NCBI RefSeq assembly: GCF_047314965.1
Contig: NZ_JBLBVK010000025.1
Coordinates: forward strand, 1-12,175
DNA from: JAVJUV01 sp047314965
Lineage (GTDB): Bacteria > Pseudomonadota > Alphaproteobacteria > Rhodobacterales > Rhodobacteraceae
Direction of reading: 5' to 3'
Length of the DNA stretch: 12,175 nucleotides
Both the position numbers and the translations under genes were made by a program. Of this stretch, positions 1 to 6,513 are shown piece after piece (positions within the stretch are counted from its first letter, which is position 1; each line of letters begins with the position of its first letter). The notes under the pieces were generated by a model that ran no database searches, was not told the DNA's origin, and saw nothing but the letters and a program-made list of their open reading frames with translations.

Positions 1-1
1 A

Positions 2-136
2 GCTCAGATCGTCATCAATCACTGGCTCAGGCAGTACAATCACACCCGGCCGCATCAGGCACTCAACATGCGCCCGCCCGTTCCTGAAACCCTATTAGAG
101 AAACCCCTGATCAGTGGCCCATACACAGGGGGCTAG
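2..136 (+). CDS. IS3-family transposase OrfB, C-terminal end (partial)
   Basis: The window opens inside this gene. Frame 2 reads about 44 residues to a TAG and contains HWLRQYNHTRPHQALNMRPP, the usual C-terminal end of the DDE integrase domain (rve) of IS3-family OrfB proteins: a Trp/Tyr-rich stretch, then N-x-x-RPH-x-AL and a PP-x-PE tail. In these elements OrfB is made as an OrfA-OrfB frameshift product and carries out transposition. The catalytic DDE residues would lie upstream, outside the window, so whether the copy is intact cannot be judged. The terminal inverted repeat should follow within a few tens of bases of the stop, but I could not fix it. The tail looks different from the IS group suggested by the orfA fragment at 4076, so the two are probably not one element. 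Confidence 0.85.
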   Translation, partial: AQIVINHWLRQYNHTRPHQALNMRPPVPETLLEKPLISGPYTGG

Positions 137-306
137 ACAAGGTCTAATTGAATACTGGCCTTAGCATGACTCCCTCGACAGCGTCTTCTACTCATGCTGG
201 CGGCCTGGCGTTGGCTGCCCAGCATTGCCCAGAAATGCCTGCTAGACTCGAATCTTGTACGTCTTCACTGTTGCCAACATCAGGAGGTCATGGACGGTAG
301 GATATC

Positions 307-462
307 ATGAAGAAGGCTGACCAGGAGAAAGCAAAGGCTGCCCAAGAGAAAGATCAAGCATCTCAAGTTGACGAAGCCGATAGCAACATGGAGCACGTAC
401 TGAAACGTCTGACCGTTGAGCGACAGAAGCAACGTGACAAGAACTTCGGAATGTATCGTTAA
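307..462 (+). CDS. doubtful small charged ORF, 51 aa
   Basis: ATG at 307 opens 51 codons encoding a Lys/Glu/Gln/Asp-rich, probably helical protein that begins MKKADQEKAKAAQEK and ends FGMYR before TAA. An AGGA lies four bases before the ATG, and a stronger AGGAGGT (282-288) sits further upstream beside another ATG at 290 that gives only six codons. I recognise no family. It lies between an IS end and a terminase remnant, and the terminase frame continues directly after its stop codon. It may therefore be a small phage gene, or a chimera made by a deletion. The composition is compatible with a real protein, but nothing else supports one. Confidence 0.28.
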   Translation: MKKADQEKAKAAQEKDQASQVDEADSNMEHVLKRLTVERQKQRDKNFGMYR

Positions 463-579
463 GACTTGATCACGCTCTTCCCGAACGGCAAGCACAACGA
501 TCAGGTCGACAGTGTCTCGCAGTTCCTCGTCTGGTGGGACAGCGCTCCACTAGGGCCACTCGTTGGCCGCTACGGCTAA
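463..579 (+). pseudogene. phage terminase large subunit, C-terminal remnant
   Basis: Directly after the TAA at 460-462, the same frame reads ITLFPNGKHNDQVDSVSQFL and ends GPLVGRYG before TAA at 577. The block FPNGKHxDQVDSxSQxL is the characteristic C-terminal end of the nuclease domain of large terminase subunits, the ATP-driven DNA-packaging motors of tailed phages; the DDQVD acidic cluster takes part in metal binding. Only about 38 codons survive, with no start codon and no ATPase domain, so this is a relic. It points to a former prophage, or a piece carried in by recombination, next to the IS end at the left edge. The Asn in HNDQVD, where Asp is common, is a small departure from the usual motif. 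Confidence 0.7.
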
Positions 580-713
580 GCGGTAAATCTTCCTGATCGC
601 CATCTTTGAGCTCGTCGTGCCATCTTCCTCGAACTGCCCTTCGGAAACGTGGGAGCTTGCGCTAGGACTGGCGTTCGCAACCGCTCCTAAAAGCAGCTTG
701 AGGAGAGCGAGCT

Positions 714-1265
714 ATGTTGGACTTCTATTGTTTGGGGTGGGGGTCACTGATCTGGGATCCAAGGGAGCTGCCGTTGGCTTCTGACTGGGCTCATGATGGA
801 CCGAGTTTGCCTGTTGAATTCGCCAGGCAATCGAGAGACGGACGTATGACGCTCGTCATCTCAGAAAATACAAAGGCGATACCTGTGTTCAGTGCAAAGC
901 TTCGAGTGACTTCTCTTACCGAGGCACGGGAAAGATTGGCCGCGAGAGAAGGCGTGTCGCAAAGATACATGAAGCAATCCATTGGATGTTGGTCTTACCA
1001 TGAAGCTTCTTATCACGCCCACACGGCAGCGATCAGGCAGTGGGCGGAAGAACGAAAAGCTCTGGGGGTTGTTTGGACCGCTCTGAAGCCCCGGTTCAAT
1101 GGAACCGTGAGGATGCCATCGCACAGGGAGATCATTAGGTACCTGCAAAGCCTAGAGGACTTCGAGCGGCAAAAAGCCAAAGAGTACGTCTGTCGTACGC
1201 CTCCTGAAATTAAAACCGCCTACCGCGAACGGATTGAAGAATCGCTTGGTTGGAGGCCCGAGTAG
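714..1265 (+). CDS. gamma-glutamylcyclotransferase-fold protein
   Basis: An 183-aa soluble protein with no signal peptide. The N-terminus LGWGSLIWDP (residues 7-16) fits the substrate-loop motif (YGS-L/N-x-W) that opens gamma-glutamylcyclotransferase-like (GGCT/AIG2) folds, which release 5-oxoproline from gamma-glutamyl amines or peptides. A catalytic glutamate is expected mid-protein; E71 and E79 are candidates, but I cannot choose without an alignment. The second half is rich in Arg, Glu and aromatics and ends SLGWRPE. The start is well supported by AGGAGA seven bases upstream (701-706). It stands alone: prophage debris lies upstream and a gene-poor stretch downstream. The fold is fairly secure, but the substrate and even the enzymatic activity are not known from sequence. 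Confidence 0.75.
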   Translation: MLDFYCLGWGSLIWDPRELPLASDWAHDGPSLPVEFARQSRDGRMTLVISENTKAIPVFSAKLRVTSLTEARERLAAREGVSQRYMKQSIGCWSYHEASYHAHTAAIRQWAEERKALGVVWTALKPRFNGTVRMPSHREIIRYLQSLEDFERQKAKEYVCRTPPEIKTAYRERIEESLGWRPE

Positions 1266-1859
1266 ATCCGTCTCCGGCCACGCCGGTCGGCTGCATAATG
1301 TTATAGCTTCCTCACATGCGAGAACCGCGGCTCGAGGGAGTTGTGAGGAAAGCGCCGCGCAAAAAATTGGCGATGTGAACATATCGGCCCTTATCGCGTG
1401 CTTCCGGGGCGAAAGCGGACATTGGTCGCCGCCAAGGTGAATGACGGCAACGCGGACGAAGCCGCCGTTCGTTGTTGATGCCCCGCTGGTATTTCTCGGC
1501 CGTGACCGACCATTCGCAGCATATGCGCCGTTTGTCAGCTTTCAGTCAGAAACGCACGCGCACTTTCGCATTTGGAGCCACACTTGACGTTGGGTCGCAA
1601 ACGCAAAGCAAAACGAGGTCTCCGAGGATTACGGTCGAAACGTCTATGTCCTGCATGAGGAATTCGGGATTTGCTATCGCGCAGGGTGCTGTGGGTCGTC
1701 CACGGAGCACATCGCTGAATTAGCCAAATGTGCGTCTTTGTTGGCTTAGGTCGCCTTGGATAGCCTCACTGTCCGAGCTGTTTTATCTGCTAGACCGTCG
1801 ATGTGGTCGCCAAGTGGTGCACTCGTTGGCACTATTGGCGGACGAAACCACTGCTCAAA
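1266..1859. other. ~600 bp without a credible gene
   Basis: Open frames here (for example plus strand 1472-1723) have no recognisable domain, weak start signals and mixed composition. One other plus frame, ending just before the TAG at about 1748, reads VYVLHEEFGICYRAGCCGSS, which looks protein-like, but it has no start and I could not assign it; it may be gene debris. A GCGGACATT motif at 1415-1423 is of a type I associate with roseobacter intergenic DNA. A weak hairpin (CGCCAA...TTGGCG at about 1808-1841) lies past the stop of the MFS gene, but with no T run I do not call it a terminator. Confidence 0.5.
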
Positions 1860-3074
1860 TCAGGCTGTCACAGGGCCTGCGGCGCCTGGCCCTCTGATCT
1901 TCCAGAATAGAACCCAAACGACCATCAAGTTCAGTGCTCCGGCCAAAGCCGCCAAACCATAGGCAGCTGCATATCCACCGGTCATGTCATAGAGGTATCC
2001 TCCGAGAAAACCGCCATTAGCGTGGCCAAACCAGCCGAACATGGTGACAACACCAATCGCAAAACCGCGACGTGCGGGTGGAGTATGAGCCGCGACAGTT
2101 GCTAGGACACCCGTCATAACCCCGGCATAACCGAAACCGTAAATTGGAGCGTACAAGTAAAATTTGGACAGGTCGTCTATCAGAATGAAGCCATAGATCA
2201 GCAGCGTCATCCATGCAGTCGCAGTCATGTAAGCGGGTATTGCGCCGATCACATCAGCAAGCTTCCCAAAAGCCACGCGTCCAAGAATGCCCACCATCAG
2301 CATCAGGAAGATGACACCGCCAGCCTGATCAGCCGAGTATCCACGTCCCTGGATGTATGGAACGAGGTGCATCAGCGGAACTGACATGCAGGTACAGCAT
2401 AGCAATATTGCAAGACACATCATCGGCACAACCAGCCGGATCGGGGGATAATCTTTTTCGACGCCGGCTGCACCCTGTCCTACCTTCGGGAGAACTACGG
2501 GCTGCAATAGTGCTGCCAGTGGGAGCAGCATGATCAGCATGAGCCCTCCGGTAAACGCAAGCGCTCCGGACACGCCTATTGCATTGATCAGGATTGCCGA
2601 GCCGAAAGGCACAAAGCCTTGACCAAGCGCTTGGCCGGCAGACGCGATACCGATCGCAAGGCCCGCACCGATCGGAAACCACTGGCCCACAAGCGACATT
2701 ATTGGCGCGAATATTCCGGCAGCACCGAAGAAACCGGCGATGAACATCAGCAGGTAATATTGCCAGAGTTCATCCGCCAGGGATGCGGTGAGATAGGAGA
2801 CACCCAGTACAGTACTCCCTACCAATACGACGATCCGGGTACCGAAGCGGTCTGCAATGCTGCCCGTTAAAAGGCCGCCAAGTGCGAGCCCCATAATCCC
2901 GGAAACATTGATAAGCGAGACTTCCGCACGAGCCCAACCGTGCAACTCTTCGAGCGGCACGACATAGGCTGACATGCCGTTGACGATCGAGCCCAGAGCA
3001 AGTGCTAGAATCAGCGCGGAGGCCAAGACAATAACCCAGCGATAACGAGGCAGTTCTGTTTGGAGCTCTTGCAT
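1860..3074 (-). CDS. MFS transporter, monocarboxylate/OFA-like
   Basis: A 404-aa inner-membrane protein with about 12 hydrophobic helices. The loop between helices 2 and 3 carries the MFS signature GSIADRFGTR (residues 71-80), and a second half-motif GKLADVIG lies in the central loop between the two six-helix halves. GWARAEVSL just after helix 1 resembles the oxalate/formate antiporter and monocarboxylate carrier branches, so the substrate is probably a small organic acid; this is inferred from family only. The open frame extends upstream to 3248, but that extension is basic, low in conservation signals and lacks a ribosome site. I chose the ATG at 3074, which has AGGA nine bases before it; the ATG at 3083 sits too close to that site. 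No partner genes are linked except the DUF1127 gene upstream on the same strand. Confidence 0.88.
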   Translation of the reverse strand: MQELQTELPRYRWVIVLASALILALALGSIVNGMSAYVVPLEELHGWARAEVSLINVSGIMGLALGGLLTGSIADRFGTRIVVLVGSTVLGVSYLTASLADELWQYYLLMFIAGFFGAAGIFAPIMSLVGQWFPIGAGLAIGIASAGQALGQGFVPFGSAILINAIGVSGALAFTGGLMLIMLLPLAALLQPVVLPKVGQGAAGVEKDYPPIRLVVPMMCLAILLCCTCMSVPLMHLVPYIQGRGYSADQAGGVIFLMLMVGILGRVAFGKLADVIGAIPAYMTATAWMTLLIYGFILIDDLSKFYLYAPIYGFGYAGVMTGVLATVAAHTPPARRGFAIGVVTMFGWFGHANGGFLGGYLYDMTGGYAAAYGLAALAGALNLMVVWVLFWKIRGPGAAGPVTA

Positions 3075-3324
3075 GGCGGCCATTCCTATCTGAATATCCG
3101 TAACACGTTTCTCCAAGAAGACAGATTCCTTGCCTGAAGAGGATACACTTGATTGCTGCTTCGGGTGCTTTGCGCTTGCTCGCCTGAAACCTCTCAATGT
3201 CCGTCGCACGGGACGAACCAGCCGTTTTTCAGAAGGTCCCTGAGCCACAGAAGACCTGGCTCACGGCAAGTTTTTCTTTTTCGGCGTCCTGCGGTTCTTC
3301 CAGTTCAAACCTACGAGAACGGCG

Positions 3325-3543
3325 TCAAGCGCGGCTCGTGATGGGAAGCATGTCACGGTCAGCGGGACGGTTGTAGCGGTCACGGAGAAAGGCTGCATCG
3401 GCATCGGCCCGGGTCAGACCCATGTCTTCGAGACGCTCGGCAGGTAGCGATTTCAGTTTCTGGGCTTCGCGATACCGTTGGTCGGCAGTGACAAGGCGGT
3501 CGAGCAGGTTCAGCCAGAACGGGGCGGATGTCGTTTTTTGCAT
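3325..3543 (-). CDS. DUF1127 family small protein
   Basis: A 72-aa protein. The centre, RYREAQKLKSLPAERLEDMG (residues 24-42 and neighbours), is the DUF1127 pattern: a basic amphipathic helix followed by L-x-D-[IM]-G-L-[ST]-R. Members of this family in alphaproteobacteria are small and arginine-rich; some take part in RNA turnover, phosphate or carbon responses. No precise role follows from sequence here. The start at 3543 has GGAGA seven bases upstream, whereas the longer open frame to 3687 adds a Cys/Arg-rich stretch with no site. The C-terminal tail after DRYNRP is longer than in minimal members. It is transcribed away from the SARP fragment at 3679, so both promoters must lie in 3544-3678. 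Confidence 0.85.
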   Translation of the reverse strand: MQKTTSAPFWLNLLDRLVTADQRYREAQKLKSLPAERLEDMGLTRADADAAFLRDRYNRPADRDMLPITSRA

Positions 3544-3678
3544 CGTTTGTCTCCAGTTTGCGTTGACGCCCTCACATTGCCGCCGTCCCGCAAATTCAGC
3601 GCAAAATCCTCCGTGAAAAACACCCCTTTTCATGCAATAAATCCGTGAAAACGGGACCTTCCTGCGAAATCGAGTGAT

Positions 3679-4131
3679 ATGGCGCATCTCCTCAAGCTCA
3701 CGTTGAACGGCACCTTCTTGGCCGAGGGCCCGGAAGGCCCGATCACGGGGATTGGGCGCCGGGGTCAGGCGCTGCTGGCGTTTCTCTCACTCGAGCCGCG
3801 CCAACGGGCGACCCGCGTCGCAGCGATGACACTTCTCTGGGGCGACCGAGGGGATGAACAGGCCCGAGCCTCGCTCCGCCAAGAACTCTCCGCACTCAGA
3901 CGCACACTGCCGGAGGGTGTTCTTCTTGCCGACCGCGCCGAGGTCTGGCTGGAAAAAGCGGCTTTGGTTGAGCCGCCAAACGAAAACCTGCTTTCTGGTT
4001 TCGATCTAAGAAGTGAGGCTGAGCCTCCCCATCTGAATTGGTCCACCGTTATGTTTAGGAAACGGAGGACAGAGAATGGCGAACAAGCGACACAAGCCAG
4101 AGGAAATAGTTCAGAAGTTGCGGCAGGTTGA
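3679..4131 (+). pseudogene. SARP/BTAD-type transcriptional regulator, truncated by an IS end
   Basis: The first ~112 residues look like the winged-helix DNA-binding domain of SARP/AfsR-type activators: an N-terminal strand LKLTLNGTF, then GRRGQALLAFLSL, LLWGDRGDEQARASLRQELS and LRRTLP. In intact proteins the frame would run on through LLSGFDLRSE into a bacterial transcriptional activation domain (a TPR-like helical repeat) and often sensor modules. Here it breaks at about 4014, where the sequence becomes the left end of an IS3-family element; the last ~38 codons to 4131 are IS-derived. The product would keep the DNA-binding fold but lose the activation domain, so it is probably inactive or acts only as a competitor for binding. 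No strong ribosome site precedes the ATG, making the start moderate. Confidence 0.75.
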
Positions 4132-4171
4132 TGTGCTTGTCGGGCAAGGAATGCAGCGCGTGGATGCGATC
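4014..4171 (+). mobile_element. IS3-family element, left-end fragment
   Basis: The break in the SARP gene coincides with a TG dinucleotide (TGAGGCTGAGCCTCCCC), the usual terminal bases of IS3-family elements. A leader of about 60 bases follows, with GGAGGAC ahead of an ATG at 4076 that starts orfA. Homology stops at about 4171, where dehydrogenase sequence begins. Only ~160 bases therefore survive from an element normally near 1.2-1.5 kb. The right end and any target-site duplication are missing, so the outer limit at 4014 rests on loss of SARP similarity plus the terminal TG. Confidence 0.65.
4076..4171 (+). pseudogene. IS3-family transposase OrfA, N-terminal fragment
   Basis: ATG at 4076 begins MANKRHKPEEIVQKLRQVDV and continues to about VDAI, the first 32 residues of the helix-turn-helix OrfA protein of IS3-family elements (pattern KRHxPEEIVxKLRQVDVL-x-x-Q-x-VADAI). 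In intact copies a RxIGVTE-x-TYYRWR helix-turn-helix follows and binds the IS ends; it is absent. From about 4171 the reading frame runs on through the antisense-like third frame of the joined dehydrogenase fragment to 4540 and makes no sense. The gene is dead. Confidence 0.8.
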
Positions 4172-4172
4172 G

Positions 4173-4652
4173 GGGACCATGGCGCTGCAACTGGCAAAGG
4201 CGGCTGGCGCGCACGTCACGGCGGTGGACAACGCGAGCAAGATAGCTTGGCTCAAGGAACTGGGCGCCGACGAAACCATCGACTACAGAGCGCAGGACTT
4301 TGCAGGCACGGGACGACAGTGGTCCCGGATCCTCGATATGGTCGCCACCCGCGGACCTGCCCGGATTGCCGGTTGCCTCACGACTGGCGGTGTCTACAGG
4401 GCCGTGGGGGGAAGTGTCAGCGTTCTTCTTTCATTGCTGATCGGTGGTTTGGCCTATCGCTCTGCGAAGAAATCGATCGGCATGCTGATGGTACCCAGTG
4501 GTCCGGATCTCACCGAACGCATTGCGCAGGCGGCCGTTGATGGGAGGATTTCACCGCTTCTGGAGGCGGTTCTACCCTTGTCCTCTGTTCCGGAGGCGCT
4601 TCGCCGTACGGGATCTGGAGAGGTAAAAGGGAAACTCGTCATCAAGCCTTGA
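4173..4652 (+). pseudogene. medium-chain dehydrogenase (zinc-binding dehydrogenase domain), 5'-truncated
   Basis: From about 4173 the frame reads GTMALQLAKAAGAHVTAVD, the second half of the Rossmann dinucleotide-binding motif (GxxGxVGTxALQLAK) of NAD(P)-dependent medium-chain oxidoreductases. It continues through LGADETIDYRAQDF, RILDMVATRG and an intact C-terminus GEVKGKLVIKP. About 160 residues remain of a usual 310-340, lacking the GroES-like catalytic domain and the first glycine of the NAD(P) loop. The fragment is fused to IS orfA sequence, which supplies an accidental in-frame ATG at 4128. It is not a duplicate of the neighbouring minus-strand dehydrogenase: only general family features are shared. 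Confidence 0.8.
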
Positions 4653-4714
4653 GGACCATCCCGTCGACCTTGGCGCGCAGCCGAATTTGGGGCCGCGTCA
4701 CGATCTGCGCCCTC

Positions 4715-5668
4715 TCAGCAAATGTCGATTACAACAATGCCCGTCTTTTGACCCGTTTCGACGTAGCGGAATGCTTCTGTAATGTCGTCAAAGGCAACCC
4801 GCCGGTCGAAAACACCGTGGTATTTCCCTTTCGATATCAAACCAGCGAGGTGTCGAATGAACCCCGGCGCATCCTCGGGAAAGGGAATGCGGACGCGCCC
4901 GCTTCCTGTCGCTCCATAAAAGGCGCTGAGAATGATATTGGACCAGCCCGGACCGAGGTCCGTCGCCGAAAAAATTCCATCCTCGGTCAGGAGATGCCGG
5001 CACTCGAAGAACGAGGTCTTGCCCACAGCGTCGAAGACGAGGTCGAAGGTCTCCCCCAGATTTGTGAAATCCTCGGTCTCGTAGTTGACGACCCGATCCG
5101 CGCCGAGTGGTCCGGGCAAATCGATATGCCGGGTTCCGACAACGGCGGTCACATGCGCGCCGCGTGCCTTGGCGAGTTGAACCGCTGCCGTGCCAATCGC
5201 GCCGGAGGCCCCGTAGATCAGGCAGCGCTTGCCCTCGGACAAGATCTGTGTGGTGCCATTCGCGTACCAGGCTCCTTCGCCGACAACAGCCTGATGGTAG
5301 GGTAGTCTTTCCGAAATATGCGCGATTGCGCCATCGGAAGGCATGCAGAGGTATTCGGCATGCGCTCCGAACGAATCGGGAGATATTCCGAAGACGCGAT
5401 CTCCGACTTCGAATGCGCCGACACCCTCTCCAAGCAGATCGATCTCGCCCGCGAAGTCCATGCCTAGGATCCGCATTTTCGGTCGCATCAGCCCTGTCAT
5501 CGCGCGCGCAAAGAAGGGATGTGCTCGGAGTGTCGCGGTGTCGGTTCGATTCACCGTGGAGGCGTGAACCTTCACGCGAACCTCGCCGTTCGATGGAAAC
5601 GGACGTGGGACGGTCTGAAGCGAAAGAACGTCCGGCGACCCGTAGCGCTCAAACACAACAGCCGTCAT
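4715..5668 (-). CDS. NAD(P)-dependent medium-chain oxidoreductase, quinone-oxidoreductase type
   Basis: A 317-aa cytosolic enzyme. It has the GroES-like N-terminal domain (GEVRVKVHASTVNRTDTATL at residues 28-47, then GMDFAGEIDLLGEGV and VGDRVFG) and the Rossmann domain with YGASGAIGTAAVQLAKARGA (152 onward). LGADRVVNYETEDF follows the usual spacing. No structural zinc Cys cluster is seen, which suits the zinc-free NADPH:quinone reductase/reticulon-4-interacting branch; these reduce quinones or activated C=C bonds. The substrate cannot be read from sequence. The start at 5668 gives the standard N-terminus MTAVVFERYG; an ATG at 5686 would add six residues, and neither has a convincing ribosome site. 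The gene converges with the broken dehydrogenase at 4652, 62 bases away. Confidence 0.85.
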   Translation of the reverse strand: MTAVVFERYGSPDVLSLQTVPRPFPSNGEVRVKVHASTVNRTDTATLRAHPFFARAMTGLMRPKMRILGMDFAGEIDLLGEGVGAFEVGDRVFGISPDSFGAHAEYLCMPSDGAIAHISERLPYHQAVVGEGAWYANGTTQILSEGKRCLIYGASGAIGTAAVQLAKARGAHVTAVVGTRHIDLPGPLGADRVVNYETEDFTNLGETFDLVFDAVGKTSFFECRHLLTEDGIFSATDLGPGWSNIILSAFYGATGSGRVRIPFPEDAPGFIRHLAGLISKGKYHGVFDRRVAFDDITEAFRYVETGQKTGIVVIDIC

Positions 5669-5813
5669 CGATTCACTGGCTGTCATGCTGTTACGATACC
5701 AGATTAACAAATGGTCTTGTGATGGAAATCTCGACTTAAAATGACCTGCGGCCGAACAGTCAATCAACTCTAACGAACGGTCTCCGGCCTAGCGACCTAA
5801 GACGTGTCCTCTG

Positions 5814-6248
5814 TCAGTTGCCGAGCAACAGAAGCACGAGGCCGAGGACGCCCCACCCGGCTATAATGGGCAGCACGGTCCAGTATTGATATTCCTTCGG
5901 CAAGTCCCAACCAGTGACGCCGCGGGCGGCCTTCACCGTCCAGAGGCAGGCGATGGGCCAGTACACCGTCACCCCAAGGGCCGCGCCCAGAATTGCCTCT
6001 GTCCACGACGATCCGAGGAAGTGCCCGATCAGGCCCAAGCCCAATAGGGGCGTGTAGAAGATAAGATCAGCCCCCGCATAGCCTTTGAAGAAGGCTACGC
6101 CGACCTCAGTGATCCGATCTGCCGGTTCCTGCGTTCCCATCTGAACTCCAAGCGAATAACTCAAAGCAGCTGTGCACTGTGCTGCAACGAGGTAGGCAAA
6201 GAGCAGCCAGCCCGGGACTTGAATGAGCCAGAAAGCGATATTTGACAT
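5814..6248 (-). CDS. four-helix membrane protein, unknown function
   Basis: A 144-aa protein with four hydrophobic segments at about residues 6-27, 60-78, 84-103 and 124-143, and a soluble loop around 36-57. WTVKAARGVTGWDLPKEYQY (103-122) is a conserved-looking cytoplasmic or periplasmic loop before the last helix. I do not recognise the family. The start at 6248 is firmly set by AAGGAGG six bases upstream, a near-perfect ribosome site; the longer frame to 6356 is unsupported. It is divergent from the adenylating enzyme at 6514 and upstream of the dehydrogenase on the same strand, separated by 145 bases, so co-transcription with the latter is possible but not required. Confidence 0.78.
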   Translation of the reverse strand: MSNIAFWLIQVPGWLLFAYLVAAQCTAALSYSLGVQMGTQEPADRITEVGVAFFKGYAGADLIFYTPLLGLGLIGHFLGSSWTEAILGAALGVTVYWPIACLWTVKAARGVTGWDLPKEYQYWTVLPIIAGWGVLGLVLLLLGN

Positions 6249-6513
6249 GTTCCACCTCCTTACGCTTGAAGGCACGCTAGCATGATCGCACACTGCCTCA
6301 CAAAACTGCGTACACGAGGAGAACGTTCGGATGCGGGCGGAGCTGAAGCTCGGCATTGGCCCCAGTGTGTCAGCTATTCGCGGTGATCCAAGTGACCATT
6401 CGCCAGTCCTACGGGCACGTTTGATATTGGACCCAAGAGCATAGCTCCTTAGTGTATTTTCCGATCAAGAAGGTCTTCACAGGGGCCAAAGTTAACGGGA
6501 ACCGCCAAAGGAT

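Noticed and set aside
1472..1723. 83-aa plus-strand ORF
   Set aside because: No domain, poor start context; a different frame in the same stretch looks more protein-like, but neither can be supported.
3075..3248. 58-residue N-terminal extension of the MFS transporter
   Set aside because: Basic, unlike the family's N-termini, and the ribosome site fits the 3074 start.
1..4171. Composite transposon bounded by the two IS3-type pieces
   Set aside because: OrfA and OrfB pieces appear to belong to different IS groups, and neither element is complete.
4649..5739. Long plus-strand frames of 210-218 aa
   Set aside because: Shadow frames antisense to the intact dehydrogenase, Arg/Pro-rich without domains.
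6331..6444. 37-aa plus-strand ORF with GAGGAG upstream
   Set aside because: No recognisable sequence, and it lies in the divergent promoter region of 5814-6248 and 6514-7893; composition not convincing.
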